Notes under the pieces: generated by a model | Told to the model about the DNA's origin: nothing | The model's database searches: none | Seen by the model: the letters and a program-made list of their open reading frames with translations, nothing else | Part shown: piece after piece, positions 1 through 13,130 of the stretch | Numbering within the stretch: position 1 is the stretch's first letter | Layout of the letters: each line of letters begins with the position of its first letter | From: Onchocerca volvulus | Lineage: Eukaryota; Nematoda; Chromadorea; Rhabditida; Onchocercidae | Assembly: GCA_000499405.2 (NCBI GenBank) | Contig: HG738138.1 | Coordinates: 6,632,888 to 6,696,887 of the forward strand | Direction: 5' to 3' | DNA: 64,000 nucleotides | Position numbers and translations under genes: made by a program

Positions 1-3000
1 CTGAATGATGATTCGCTCACATTGTTGAAATTTTGATAGGAGTGAGGTGCTTGAATTTAAATATTTTAATTAATCAACTAATTCATGAAAATTTCGTAAA
101 TATTCAACCTTGACTGCTAATCAGGTAAGACCGATATCCCTGCTATATCATTCATTGCTTATTTTATATATTTGATTTAGATAAAAAGGAGTTAGGCATT
201 TTTCTAATCAAATCCTTCCTCTTTCTCTTTGCTCTATTACTCATATTTTTTAAAAATATTCTACAATCAATGAAAAATATAAGAAGGGAATCAGTAACTA
301 TCATTCTTTGAAAAAACATGATTAGTTGAGGTAAGGCGGAATTTCATTTATTGAAATCCAATTATTTCATGGCTGATTATCCGAAAATCTTAAGCCATCG
401 CGATTTATTTATTTGAGAAAATTCCTCAGAAGGTTTGGAATCCCTGATGCAGTAGTGCGTAATCTGATAAAAAATATTATTCAAAAATGACAAAAACTAT
501 TTTTTTAGATATTGCATTTAAAAAATAAAAGCTTAGATATTCTCGTTTACATGCACTTCAATTCGTTTAATTCGTTAATCATCAGAGAAAAAGTTTTGTT
601 TTAGAATTTATAATGCTTACTGCTTCTCTTATACGAAAATCTGTATTTGAAATATACAATTGCTGATCTAATTTTGAATTTCTCTCAAATTGTAATTTCC
701 TTTTATTCATCAATAAAATAAAGTCAAGTTTTCCAAAATTAGATCCAAATCTGAGAAAAGTTAATTTGATAAGTGAATAATAAGGTGTATATGCAATGAT
801 TTTCAAGAAACTGCTCAGCTATTCGAACTCACTGTACTTACCCAATCAAGTTTAATTAAATTTGAATTACACAAAGTGATCCAAATGTTATTATAAATCT
901 AAATGAATCATATGATGGCATTAGGTTTCAAAAAAATGTAATATAATTTTATGATTTACAACTAGTAATTACAACTTCGTTAAAAATAAAGTTTATTTTC
1001 CATTAGAATTATAATTTCATTAAAAGGGTAATCAGTGGCAAACGAAACAAATATTATTTATGGCATTTTAATAAGAATCTAGAAATGTTTTTGTATTACT
1101 GTTCAACTATGGTATACTGTATTTGTTTTGACAATACATCGAAGATTTTTCATATCTTAAGATTTGTTGATTTTTGAATTTCAAAAATAAAAAAAAAAGA
1201 AGAAAATTACTGGTCGTTGAAAAAAAAAGTGAAAAAAAATGTTGAAAAAAAAATTGTTGATTTTAAAATCTCAAATTAAACAATCAAAAAACAGTTATCA
1301 AAACGAATGACGTTATCTCCAACATTATCATTTATTGATTTGTCACAGTTTTCTCAATGAGAAACTTGATTTTCCGTCTCAAGTTAGAATAAATTTTTTC
1401 AGTAATAGATGATCAATCACCGATTTCATTATATTCAATCTTCTTTTTTTATTAAACGAAAGAAATCCTACCTTTTTGACGATTTTTGAGCAAATTACGA
1501 AATGGCTATTTGTATCTGTATGTCATATAATTCTGAATTTTGTTTTGCAAAATTTAGGTTAAGATCGTAATTTCTGTTTATTATCACAAAAAGTAAAATT
1601 ATTTTCTCTTGTTGACATAAATCTATTCTTGAGTTGCAGTCTGGTATTTCATCATTCGCACACTAAGTGTCGGATGGCAAATTTTATAATCATCTTCCTT
1701 TGGGAAATTTCAGTTTCGAACTTTTTATGAAAACTCCGAACTAAATAGTTCCCTTGAATCAAATAATTTAACAAACATTTTACAACATTTCAAAGTACTG
1801 GCAAGACAAGAAGCAACAGTAGGTAACCAATATTTTACAGAACGAAAATGATGAATTCAAGATGAGAAAAGAGGAAAGCCAGATTCAATAAATTTATACC
1901 AAACAAGAAGATTGCCTATCGCTGAATTTTTCTTTTGATCAAATAGTTCTATAGCTGTTTGCTTTTCGGGTGATTTCCGAAACAGTGATATTTGAGACCT
2001 AATAGCGCACAACCAGCATTGGTCTTCTAATCGAAAAATTTAAAATCTATTTGATTAAACTAGTATTAGTTACTATTTAACGAATGTTTAAATTTGGATT
2101 TTAGAGGCACAAATTTATTAGAACTTATTTCGGAATATTTCAGCAATAGTTTGTAAATTTGCCAAGTAGCAGAACGAAAAACGTAGCATGAAAAAATCAT
2201 GGAAAATATTCTTGAAGAATTCTGGAATTTTAAATCTCAAAAATCTTTCAAAAAAAATCTAAAAGATTCCGCGTAGCTATGAAAATGTAGTAATCTGATC
2301 TTTCAATTATGATTTTCTCGTTGTATTTTAGTTGTACTATTTCATTTAGTTCTAGCAATGCCAGAAACAGTTTTCAAATTAGGAAAAACTTGCTGGATCT
2401 GGAATGGATTAAAAGAATAAAGAGTAAGGTATTAAGTAATTTACTAATCCCAGCATTATATTTTGATATCGAAATCAAAGCGATTTAAATGTTGCCATAG
2501 CTCTTTGGCATAGCTCTGACTTGATCTACTACAATCCACATATAGATGCCAAAAGATTCTGGAATGTTAGCTGTGATGCAATCTCATCTAAAAAGAAAAT
2601 AATTGGTGATACGTGGATGAATTTGAATCAATTTACCTTCGTGGAAAGTGGTCTATACATTGCAATTCTGATGACCCTATTAAATGGTTAGGATTTAATA
2701 AAATTCAAGACCTTCTACATTGCTGTATTAAAACAACTTCTCTCTTCTGAATGTTCTTAGATGAATTCACCTGGATTTCCAAATTAAGCATGAATTCAAA
2801 AAGAAGAATTAATCGTTGTATGTTTGCCCAATCATTTCTGGTTAAATCCTTTCATTCTATTGTTTGTGACACGTAGTCAGGACTATTGTGTTCAGATTTC
2901 AGTTTTCAATGTTTAGCTTAATGAAAGCAGCAAAATCGTGGCATCTTAATTGAAAACTCCACTTTTTCTGAAAGAAATTTTGCATTATTCCATCATATTT

Positions 3001-6000
3001 GCTCATTCCAGGATTTGAAAGAATAAATTGGAAAGCTCGTCAAAGAAAAGAAAACAAATCTTTTTGTTGATAATTCTAAAACAAGTCCACGAAAAAATTA
3101 ACCTTGATATCAACCTTATTACCTTGACGATGTTAGTAATAGCAAAACTGTAATGTTTAAAATCGTTTCTTGCTGAAAATGCAATGTTATTCGAACATTA
3201 GCTGACTGTATTAAAAATCGGCAAATTAAATACCATAGATGAAAGCCATATCAATTTAGATAATAAATTTTTTTCCATTTTTATTTACTGGAAAATAATT
3301 CCGATTTATTCGTTTAGTCACCTGGCTTTCATCTTCTTGCTAATCACTTTTAGCATCGTAGATTGCTTATGGCTAACAAAGAGTGATCCAATTTACAACT
3401 TTGGGAGTGCTTATGATTGGTACCATGGCCTAGCTAGCCTTGTACCATAAATATGAGCAGACTGAATGAGATCTTCAAAGACAATATAATTTTTTATTTA
3501 TCTTGTAATAAAGTTGTTGATGAATTTCTGAACATTGTGTAAACTATTTAAACTGGCAAGATCTATAAGGTCTCACGAATTGATGACGAAGGTAATTGGA
3601 AATATCAAGTGCAGCACAAAATGTCCCGTTGGAATGATGACATATTTCTTAACTTTTTCAACATTAAAATTGATGGAGTAACTTGGATGAAATATCTTTA
3701 TAAATAAAAATGTAAATGTTCCTTGTTACCGACCTTAAATCTCCGAAACTTCTTCAACGATTACTTTGAAATTTTGACACAAGGTTGACATTTGAATAGG
3801 CTGTGTTTTCATATAAATAAACCTGTTTTTTTTTTTTACCTGTCCAACTGCGATAGGTAAAAGTAAATAAGTGGATTGAATCCTCTGACCATGCTTACTT
3901 TTTTGCATTTATCGGGAGCCGGTCACGCAACAATGTAGCCGAACCATCTAATACATATATAAAATTTTTCCACTATACGGCGCAGTGCAAAATAATGATA
4001 GAGCAGTCATTTCAGACATGTCTGATTAATGAAACATGCAATAATCCCGCCTTAACAATGATCGTTGTTGTGTTGGTATCACAGAGAACAGCTAATTGTT
4101 CGTAATATTCATGTATGGCAGGACAGTAATTTCTGTGACTTTTAATCAGAGAGCGTTCCGGCAACATTATTATTTCTTACATGGACACACGATAGCAGAG
4201 AATTGTTTTTTCTTCATTCATCTCGCATGTTTCTGTCATATGTTTTCCTTCCGATTTTACGAACTTAGATAATTCTTTGAATTGAATATAAGAAATTTTA
4301 TGGATTCCTTCTATTTATTCATTTGTTTGTTTTCCCCACTAGCTGAAAACCCGAAGTTTTGGAACCAACTTCTTCCGAAGATGATATATCGTTTCCTGGC
4401 TTTATCGAGATCAGTCATATTTCATCTACCAAATATGAGAATGACAGATCATATAAAGCTACAGAAAGATAGATAATGTTTGTTAATAAATCGATATGTT
4501 TTCCACTGTTAATAAATTGACACTAATGAATGAACTGCCCATGTATAACTGCTGCCATTCGCTGATTAGCAGCAGATATCATCAACAAATCATCTACTTC
4601 CTTTAACATTCGTCAAAATGTAGAAAAAGCATATTTCAGATTTAGTGAAGGCATCAGCTCTATTAAGATGAATATCAATCAGTTATTTTGATTTTGTTGT
4701 AAATATAATGTATTTTGTGAAAGGAAATGCATCGTTTAACAAGCCTTCCTCCAAGCAACTGCGTGTCGTAATGCTTGAGAATTCCCTAAAGAAAAGATCG
4801 ATATAGGCTATTGAACAGCAGTGAACTTTACCTAACCGAATAATGCAAAGCGCTTTTCTTCCAATCGAAAGATTATAACAAACGAATTTTTTGCCAGCAC
4901 ATAAAAATTTGAGCATATCATAGTTAAAAGTTCGACAAACCTTTTCTATCGTCAACACTTTACATCCATCCTTACAATGATCTAATCACAGCTACTGCCT
5001 CATCTCATCGATGTATTAATTATTGAATTGTAAATTATAATCAACAAAAATCAGCAGACCACACTAATAGAGGGAAGAAAAGCTTTTTAATGTCTTTATC
5101 ATATCAAAGGATAACATCAAGATTAACATTGCAGGATTGACAGATTCATACATTGTGAATCAAATTAAAGACTTAGGAAATAAAAAATCAACAGAGTTAC
5201 ATCAAAACTGAAATATGCCTTTATTTCGTCCTTATGACAGAGAAGTGAAAAATAAGTTCTCTTATCTGGTCTCAGGAAAGTGTTATGTAGGTTTTGAGTT
5301 TTCGGGTTTTGGCTCGGCAGAATTCGTGGTACTTGTTTTTTAATCAAATATAATTGGTAAGAGTGGGTTTCATTGCATGAAATAAAGCGATCTTCGAATT
5401 CGACTAATTTTTGAATTATGACATCGCAAATTTACATACCGCTAGAGAAAAGAATACAATAATCCAGTTTGTATTTGACAAGAAAACCATTTCAGAAAAA
5501 TTCGCAAGAATATCTGAGTTGGATAAAATGAAAATATAAATGAAATAAATGCAGAATATTAGGCATTGTTAAGAGTGGAAGTTGTTGACGATATTTCAAA
5601 TCAGGAGCAATTCTTCGACTCATTCAGTGATTACGATCTTTTTCATCATTTGCTGGCAAGAAATTCTTATAAACCAATTAAATAGTAATACAGAAAGAGT
5701 AGAAAGAACTGATATAATATTCATTATATAGCTGATGGCATATACAGGGCTTCTCGAAAGAAGATGAGCAGAAATGAGACAAGCGGCTGAGCAAAGAAAC
5801 ATATTCGTAAATTTCTTGATAATAACTATAAATATATTGTACTATATCGTTTAAAAACGATCTTATTTCACCATTATGAAGCAGGACGGAAATTATTCCT
5901 CCAAATTTTTCATAATGAAAATTCCGCAGAACGAATTAACATTAAAAATTTTTTTCGCTAGTCATAACAAATTTTACCGAAGATTGGAAATATCGAAGAA

Positions 6001-8949
6001 GGAAGTGTAACACAGTGATATAAATAAGAACAGTGATGAATCTCATGTTCAAATATTTCTTTATAGTGGAAGATTATTTACAGAGTTCAGGAATCAAACT
6101 ATACGGAATACGATGTTGTGTCGATAAAGTATGTACGGTCAGGAGGAAGGTGAGATTGGTTTTGAAGTCTCCAGAAAGGATAATTAGATAAAATACAAAG
6201 TGTGAAGTGCTGAGTGACAAGAAGGTTGCATATGAAAAAAAGATGAAGTATTATAAATGGTTTCTGTTACACGAGTAAAATTTGAAGACTAACTTTCAAG
6301 ATCAATTTCATTGTTCCTTCTTTTTCTTTTTCTTTTCCAAGTATCATTAAGTTTTACGCATTTAACTTAAAGAAAAAGTATCTTTGACAGATCATTTCTT
6401 TTTTTTTTTTTTTTTTTAACTGAACAAATCAGATATTAAAAAGTTTCATAATCTGAATCCCTAATCTGAAGTTCCATTATCTTTTTTTACAAAAGCAGTG
6501 AATTACACATCCCTACCGAAACAATCTTGTTTTCCTAAGTTTTTTCCAATTTTCTTTCCTTCTCCTGTTATTTGCTTGCTACAGTCAAAAAAATGAGATT
6601 ACAAACGCATAGTAAATTAAATTTCAAAATATTTTGGCAAATAAATTGAACCATTCATTATAATACCTTTTTTTCCAACTTTCGGCATCCAGCATTGTTA
6701 CTGAAGTGACAGAAGCTATATTCCGAAATCACCGGTTTCAATCCATCAAACATTATCCATTTATGGAAATCAATCTTACTTTATGAAAAATCTTTTTCAA
6801 GCAGGAATCTCAATCCAATGATTTTCGCATATTTTCATCCACTTTTCTACCGTTTTTGTTAATGCTTCTATGCAGTCGATTATGCCAAAAAAACTGGATC
6901 TGAAGAAGGTACTGTACTGATGAGTCAAAGTTGAAATATGCCTGTGGAAGAGAATTAAAAATTAAATAAAAAAAGAAATGCAACCAAAATAATATCTTAA
7001 TGATTCAGAATAGACTTTTGGTTTTTGCGGCTATCTTGCACTTCAGTTCACTTCAACAATTTCGATTTTTAAATAATTTTAAAATTAGGTGCAGTATCAC
7101 TGTTGAAAATTCAATTCTATAGAAAAGTACAGAACAAAACTTTAACTTATCTAAATAATTATGGACATAATATGGTGAGAAACAAAGCTGAATGAAATAT
7201 ATCTATTAATGTTTGCGAGAAATTGTAGTTTCGAATATCGAAATTCTTAGCATAAATACTCATGAATAAGTCTGAATAACATGTAGAAGTTTAAACTGAA
7301 TTGCAATGCTTGGTGGCATATATTTTATTTATTAATGCCTTGCATCATCCAAAATCAAACGTATATGCAAACTATTTAATCCCGCCTATGTTCCAGAATA
7401 AAATATCGCTATATAAAATGCTGTTCAATAAAATACTGTCCAACAGATTTTATTCCTATAAAGGGAAAGAAAATATTCTCTCGTTATTTCAAATTTTATT
7501 TTCCAATGCATTAAGAATTTTCTTAAAATTTCTAATTTATTATACAGCAAGTTCTGAATGAATCCGGTACAACACCAAAAGACAAGAGTAATCAAAAATA
7601 ATTTCGAAAAAAAAAAAAGCATGATCTAGTGAAAGCAATTATCACAAAATCTAATGTGGCAGATAGTCATCAAAGAATTCAAAAATCAATATTTATTTAT
7701 CAGTGGTTTTTTATTGTTATTTGATTCGAAGGCAAATAAATGAACAAAAAAGCTCTCAAACTAAATAATTAAACAGATATTCGGTAAAACCATTCAATAT
7801 GCAAATGATGACTGCTCGGATGGAAACTTAGTTTCCGAACCTGATTGCTTTTTATCACATCGAAAATTTAATCCGTATACATGTTTTTAAACAAAAGGAA
7901 TAAGTGTATCGGATAATTCAAATAAATGACCGCAAAAAGTTGATAAATAATTTTTTATGACTATCAGAATAGAACTAAACGATATCCGCTATTAGCAATA
8001 GTATATTTGGGAAGGCTGTCCAAATCTATCCTTTTTCAACCCTTCAGTTCAAATAGAGAAAGCTCAAATCTTTGCAGTTTTAAAAAAAAATTTTTTTTGA
8101 ATCGAAAATGCTTTTCTACTCGAAAAATTTTCTTTCACAAATAATAGAGAACAGTAAATCTACTTACCATTCATTGGTCAAGTTCACGATGTCTCTGATA
8201 ATATTCCAGGAATTACATCTTCAGAAAGTAAATTGTTAACTTTAATCATTTTGAGAAGACATAAATATCAAGTTTTCTTACCCCACATCTTCAGACTTTT
8301 TCCTCACATTCCATAATTAATGAGAAACTTCGCAGCAGACGTAGAGCTAAAAATCAAGGACAACAAAATTCCATGGACAAAAGACAAAAATTCATAACTT
8401 TCCATCATTTATTTTGTTCGGGAAGTAGGAACCGAAATAGCAAGTAAGATCTGTAATGTAAGCAGAAAATAGCTACGATCTACACTGTAGCAAACTGCTT
8501 AAATTTATTCATTGATCAGGAAGGAAAAATTAGTAAATAAAACAACTTTGAGAGATATGACTGAAAAATGATTTACTCAAAATTAATAAAATATTCTTTC
8601 GCTTTCATTTTCTGATATTACTCAATGTCATTTTTTTTTGGATCAGCAAGTGAACCACATGCATCTTGCAAAATTCTTGCCTTGATAATTCATAATAGCC
8701 GTTTGTTAGTAATGAAACTGCGCGTTGTTGAAAATGTGTCTTAGGAAAGTTCTGATGATCTCGTTAGCTAGTTACAAATTCTAGTGCTTAATTTTAATTG
8801 GATCAAGGACAACCCATCAGATCAAAGGCCGAAAAACAACAATCACAAAATTTCTCAACTTTGATTGCTCTATTATCCTCATTTCCACATTTTCCAACCA
8901 TTTCGTAAAATGATTTTCAGAAAAATAATCCCGTAATTCACCCTCCGTC

Positions 8950-9009
8950 TTTCTGTGTGCGGGTAAAAAAAGTGCTTTATTTCTGTGTGCGGGTAAAAAA
9001 AGTGCTTTA
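8950..9009. repeat. 30-bp perfect tandem duplication
   Basis: Two identical adjacent copies of a 30-base unit (8,950-8,979 and 8,980-9,009), each containing CTGTGTGCGGGTAAAAAAAG. The perfect identity suggests a recent slippage or short duplication event. No function is implied. Confidence 0.9.
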
Positions 9010-9156
9010 TTTCAAATAATTGCGAGATTAAAGATTATTTCATATCCAGTATTTTTCCAGATGTCTCAGTCAAAGCTTGTAATACTTGATGAAAATTCTT
9101 TAGTAATTTCGATTTTCGTTGTTCTTTCTCGTATCCAATCCTGTTTAAACTTTCTG

Positions 9157-9202
9157 TTTTTTTTTCTTTTTTTTTTCTTTTTTTTTTCTTTTTTTTTTTT
9201 TT
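9157..9202. repeat. Polypyrimidine tract (T8-10 C)n
   Basis: Runs of eight to eleven T separated by single C, ending in a T12 run. This is simple-sequence DNA. On the minus strand it gives a lysine-rich spurious open frame. Confidence 0.85.
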
Positions 9203-10981
9203 AATCAAGCGAATGAGTATTGTTCGATTTCTTCTCACCTATATTGATATCGAAAACATCCATAAACTTACTGTTAGCAGATATGATTTCTATGCGCTAG
9301 TAAAACCGAGTTATAAATAGTGCAAAATCCACAATAAATTTGAGTTTTGATTGAAGGGTTTCTGTTTTTTAATTTGAGAGTTGTCAGTAATATAAGTTAG
9401 CTAATGAACACAGAATCGCCAATAAATTCCGTCAAGCAGTTTTTTGTATAACGCAAAAAATGATGTGACTTCATGTCTACTAGCTCATCCTGGATATACA
9501 GTACGAAATAGAGCATCGCTTGTTAAAAATTTCATTAAAAATTTCTCCATTTTTCTTGGGATTATAAATAATAAACAAAATCAGGACAGACAAAAAACAT
9601 TTAAGAAATAATGGTAAGCTTGTGTTGCATTCCATTCCAAATATATTTTAACACCTCTTCCTACACACTCTTGAAAGTTGCAGAATGCAAATCTATGTAA
9701 AAAGTAACTTAATCATTGAGTCTGCATATCTATAATAAATAAATAATGCTGAGTGGGAATTTGCAAAAACATACGACAATGCTAATTATGAAAAGGTTAA
9801 CAGAAAAAAGTGGTATAGGCTTGTATATACAAGAGTCATCGGTCACGTTAGAAATTTTGTAGATAGCTCGCGTTAAATAATAAGAGTATAGTTTTGCACA
9901 TTCTTTGAGAAGCCATCACTTTGTAAGTAGCAGAGCGCCGCCTTCATATACAAATAATTCTAACGAATGCTGTTAGGAAAATCCGAAAGATGTAATTATT
10001 GTAAATAAGGAGTGTTAAAGGTCAAGAAGTGCGAAGACAGTTTTAAAGGGACCAAAACGGCAACATGTTTACCGCCAAAACGCTCCAATTAACAAATAAA
10101 CAAAGTAAGGTCGATCAATCATAAGGCGACACATTGGAGATCGGCAAAGAGAAGGACCCCGGAAGGATTTAAAAAGTTCGGATCTTGGAGCAGAGTCAGT
10201 TCAAGACTCGAATCGACACAACAATCGAAAATCAAGGAGCAGTACTCTTCTCATTTATGTTTCCGCTTGCTACGTCAAGACCTGTTCTCTATGAGCGACG
10301 AAGAAAAGAATACTCAGTGATAAATTTACTTGGGTATTCTCTGATAGTTGTTTGTAACGAAGATCCATTGTTCCGCCAATTAATAAATTCTTCTTCAAAC
10401 AGGAACCGTCTCTTTCACAAAATAACTTTCCCGACAAATGTACAGGGAATATTTTACCGTGATAAAATTCGCATGAAATATATTATAAATAAGCACTTCA
10501 AATGCAGCAAGCAATCGTCACTGCCCGTACAAATCTCCTTGTTATAAATTAAAGCGCCTTCATCTGCAACAGCTCAGTACTTGCCGTGCTATTTCCTCGA
10601 AATTGTCAGGCTGCAAAGTGCTGTTGATACTAATTTACTATTACCTAATGCGTGAAGTTGTTTTCTATGACTTTCATTCAGCAGTGCCATACCCGCAGCC
10701 TCAAAATAGTTACAGCTGCTTTTCATGAGAGAAATAAAAATGACAGTGACGAATAATCCGTATCGTACTGGGATTCACACGATGGACGGGTCAATATCCT
10801 TTAACTATTATCAACGGAAGATATGGGACCTTAAGTTTCACAGGGATCACAGCGTGATTTTTGGATTCGAGTTGGAATGTTATCCTTTGATTGGAGAGGT
10901 GTGGAGTGCGTTTGGATCTTGTGGTTTTTGAGGTAGGAGAATATGGGACGGATTATCAGTTTTCTTTTGAACATTTCTTTT

Positions 10982-10990
10982 TTCTGTAGA
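10982..10990 (+). promoter_or_regulatory. Putative spliced-leader acceptor of the WBP11 gene
   Basis: A pyrimidine-rich run ends in TTTTTTCTGTAG at 10,989, 22 bases before the WBP11 ATG at 11,012, and no upstream coding exon is apparent. A strong acceptor this close to a start codon is typical of nematode spliced-leader trans-splicing. An ordinary 5' UTR intron is the alternative. Confidence 0.5.
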
Positions 10991-11011
10991 ACCGTAATTT
11001 ATAGGCCGAAA

Positions 11012-13130
11012 ATGGGACGCAGGCCAGGTAGTACGACGAAATCGGGCCGGTTTATGAACCCGGCTGATCAAGAACGCAAAAGTATGCGACAAAAAGAACT
11101 TAAAAGAAATCGAAAACAGAGGACTATGGTTCGGCATGCAATACTAAAAAGCAAAGACGTCGATGAAATCCTGGAGAACTTGTCACGTCTAGATGACCAA
11201 GGTGACTTGAGAAATTACTTAGCCATTTTCATAAAATGATGTTCACTCATTGGTTGTTTATTTACCGATCCCCATTTCCACCAAAATATCTTTCAGCGGA
11301 CAGTTTAAATGAAATAAATCCTTTTAGAAAGCTATTACATCATGACCGAGATGCAATGATTGACTTGTAGAGAGTGGCTCTTATAGCTGTTCGGATAATT
11401 CTAGTCGTCTAGATCACCTATCATCGTCCTAAATGCCACTAAAAAGAAATTAATTTATACAATTTATACCGATATAAATTGAACAGTCAGGCTGCTTTCT
11501 AGAAGATCTTAGCATCAGTATTTCAGAATTCGATATACACGTGGAGCATCACAGCAAATATGTTTTTAACGAGAAGCGTATCAAATTTAGGCAAACTTAT
11601 AACGAAGTAATGAACTTATACAAGCAGGAAAAGCGAGAAGATAAAGTGAAGGAACTGGAACAAAAAATGTTGCAGTACGAAGCAGAGAGAGCTCGAAAAA
11701 TACAACAATATAGTGAGTTATTTGACTTGATTTTCTTTAAAAGTATTGTAAAATCCGAAGAAACTTAACATACAGCACAGTGCATTCATTACATGTCAGT
11801 TTCTACATGACTTTGCCTAATATGATTTCAGATGCATTACGATTTTCACTAGAAGCCAATCCTGTAGAAATTCCATTACCAGATGGCAGTTCAATACCTA
11901 ATGCAGCAATGACACCCATAACACCCGTTATACCCGTTCATTTTTTAATGCCTCAAGCGCGAGCTGGTATTCTAAAAAATTCACATATCACCCGAGATAT
12001 CAACGACCGAACAGAACCTCCAGGACCTCCGTGTGGCTTACCTCCGTTAATTGGTTATGAGGATGATGATGAAACACCTTCCAAAAGACGCGTACGTTTT
12101 GAGGAAGATATTTCAAACACTATTGTAAGGGACAACGTCGAAGCAGCTGATGATGACTTCGGCCCTGTTGAAAGTAAAGTTAAAACTTTTTTTTTTTTGA
12201 GAAAGGAGTTCTTTGTTTAGAAATCTGGTCGTTCAAGTAAATTTGTATATACTGGCCGTACATCGTATGGTTTTTTCATATGTAATATTGCAGTTCCCAT
12301 GGAAGTATTGGAACATGGTCAAGTTGATGGAGATAGTATGAGATCTGCACCAATGCTTGCGCCTATCATTCCACAACAGCCGCTATTACGTGCACCACCG
12401 TTACCTCCTAATATGTTACCACCTCCTCCTCGTCTTCCGCTCCGTGTTCCTCCTCCTCCGCCTCATTTTCGTACGTCTTATTTTTTAATATTTTTGTTTT
12501 AGTTAAAAGAACCTAGGAATTTCTCGAAAACTACTGTTTAAAGGCTGGTTGCATTTGTTCTGCGTGGAATATAATTTAATTTAAAAACACTTATTGGAAG
12601 GAATATTTCTTTTTTATTAATAGGGATGCCGATTACGTTTATACGCCCACCAGGAACCAGCTCTGTAATCTCGGCAGAACCAATAGTTCGGCGACCAGGA
12701 GGAACTTTAACGAAAGATAGTGGAGAAGCTACAATCTCAGCAGAACCAAAACTGAGAGATTTGACAAAAGAAGTCACAAAATTCGTGCCAACAACACTTC
12801 GAGTTAATCGAAGCAAGCATCAACCTAAAAAGACCATTAACAAGTATATTTTTATAGCGATTTGTTTCTGAGCTTCCTTTATCACTTTATATGCAGTTTT
12901 GAATGGAATTCCAAAGTTTTTTTTTTCGTGAGCTATCATTTCGGAATACTTGATGGATTTTTTATTCTGATTTGTCAAATAATTGTAGCTTATTTTCTGA
13001 TTTCAAGGAAAAATTCAATTTTAGATTCAATATGATGGGAATACAGATCGAATCAGCCCAAAGGAAAGAAGCAAAAGATACGGACGAGGCTTATGCTGAT
13101 TTTATGAATGAAATTTCTTCTCTTTTGTAA
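11012..13130 (+). CDS. WBP11: WW domain-binding protein 11 (WBP11) homologue, six exons
   Basis: Exons 11,012-11,201, 11,527-11,712, 11,832-12,173, 12,294-12,470, 12,624-12,843 and 13,025-13,130 join in consistent phase to 406 codons plus stop. The N-terminus (MGRRPGSTTKSGRFMNP) and the following basic stretch match the start of metazoan WBP11. The next part, through about residue 126, is rich in charged residues and probably helical. The motifs VEIPLPD and RAGILKN follow, then an acidic patch and a proline run (about residues 268-298) suited to binding WW or SH3 domains. The C-terminus, containing PTTLRVNRSK and ending FMNEISSLL, also matches the family. WBP11 is a nuclear protein of the spliceosome that binds PQBP1 and acts in pre-mRNA splicing. 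The protein is shorter than vertebrate WBP11 (about 640 residues), mainly in the proline-rich middle. Exon 4 to 5 uses a GTACGT donor; all introns are GT-AG. Confidence 0.9.

Larger units (their letters stand above)
1..10980. other. Gene-poor AT-rich stretch
   Basis: No exon chain could be supported here. Open frames are short and lack matching splice sites. The longest are about 91 codons on the minus strand (4,683-4,958) and about 120 codons on the plus strand (10,185-10,547). Contents are A- and T-rich low-complexity DNA (for example around 1,180-1,260 and 6,393-6,418), one 30-bp tandem duplication at 8,950 and a long polypyrimidine tract near 9,160. The patch 9,950-10,560 is noticeably richer in G and C than its surroundings and could be a relic of a mobile element, but no terminal repeats or enzyme motifs were recognised. 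Confidence 0.5.

Noticed and set aside
10185..10547. 120-codon plus-strand frame upstream of WBP11
   Set aside because: Begins at TTG, no recognised domain, no splice signals in phase; frames of this length are expected by chance about once in a window of this composition.
11780..12220. 146-codon frame in the WBP11 region as a separate gene
   Set aside because: It is WBP11 exon 3 read with flanking intron sequence; the true exon is 11,832-12,173.
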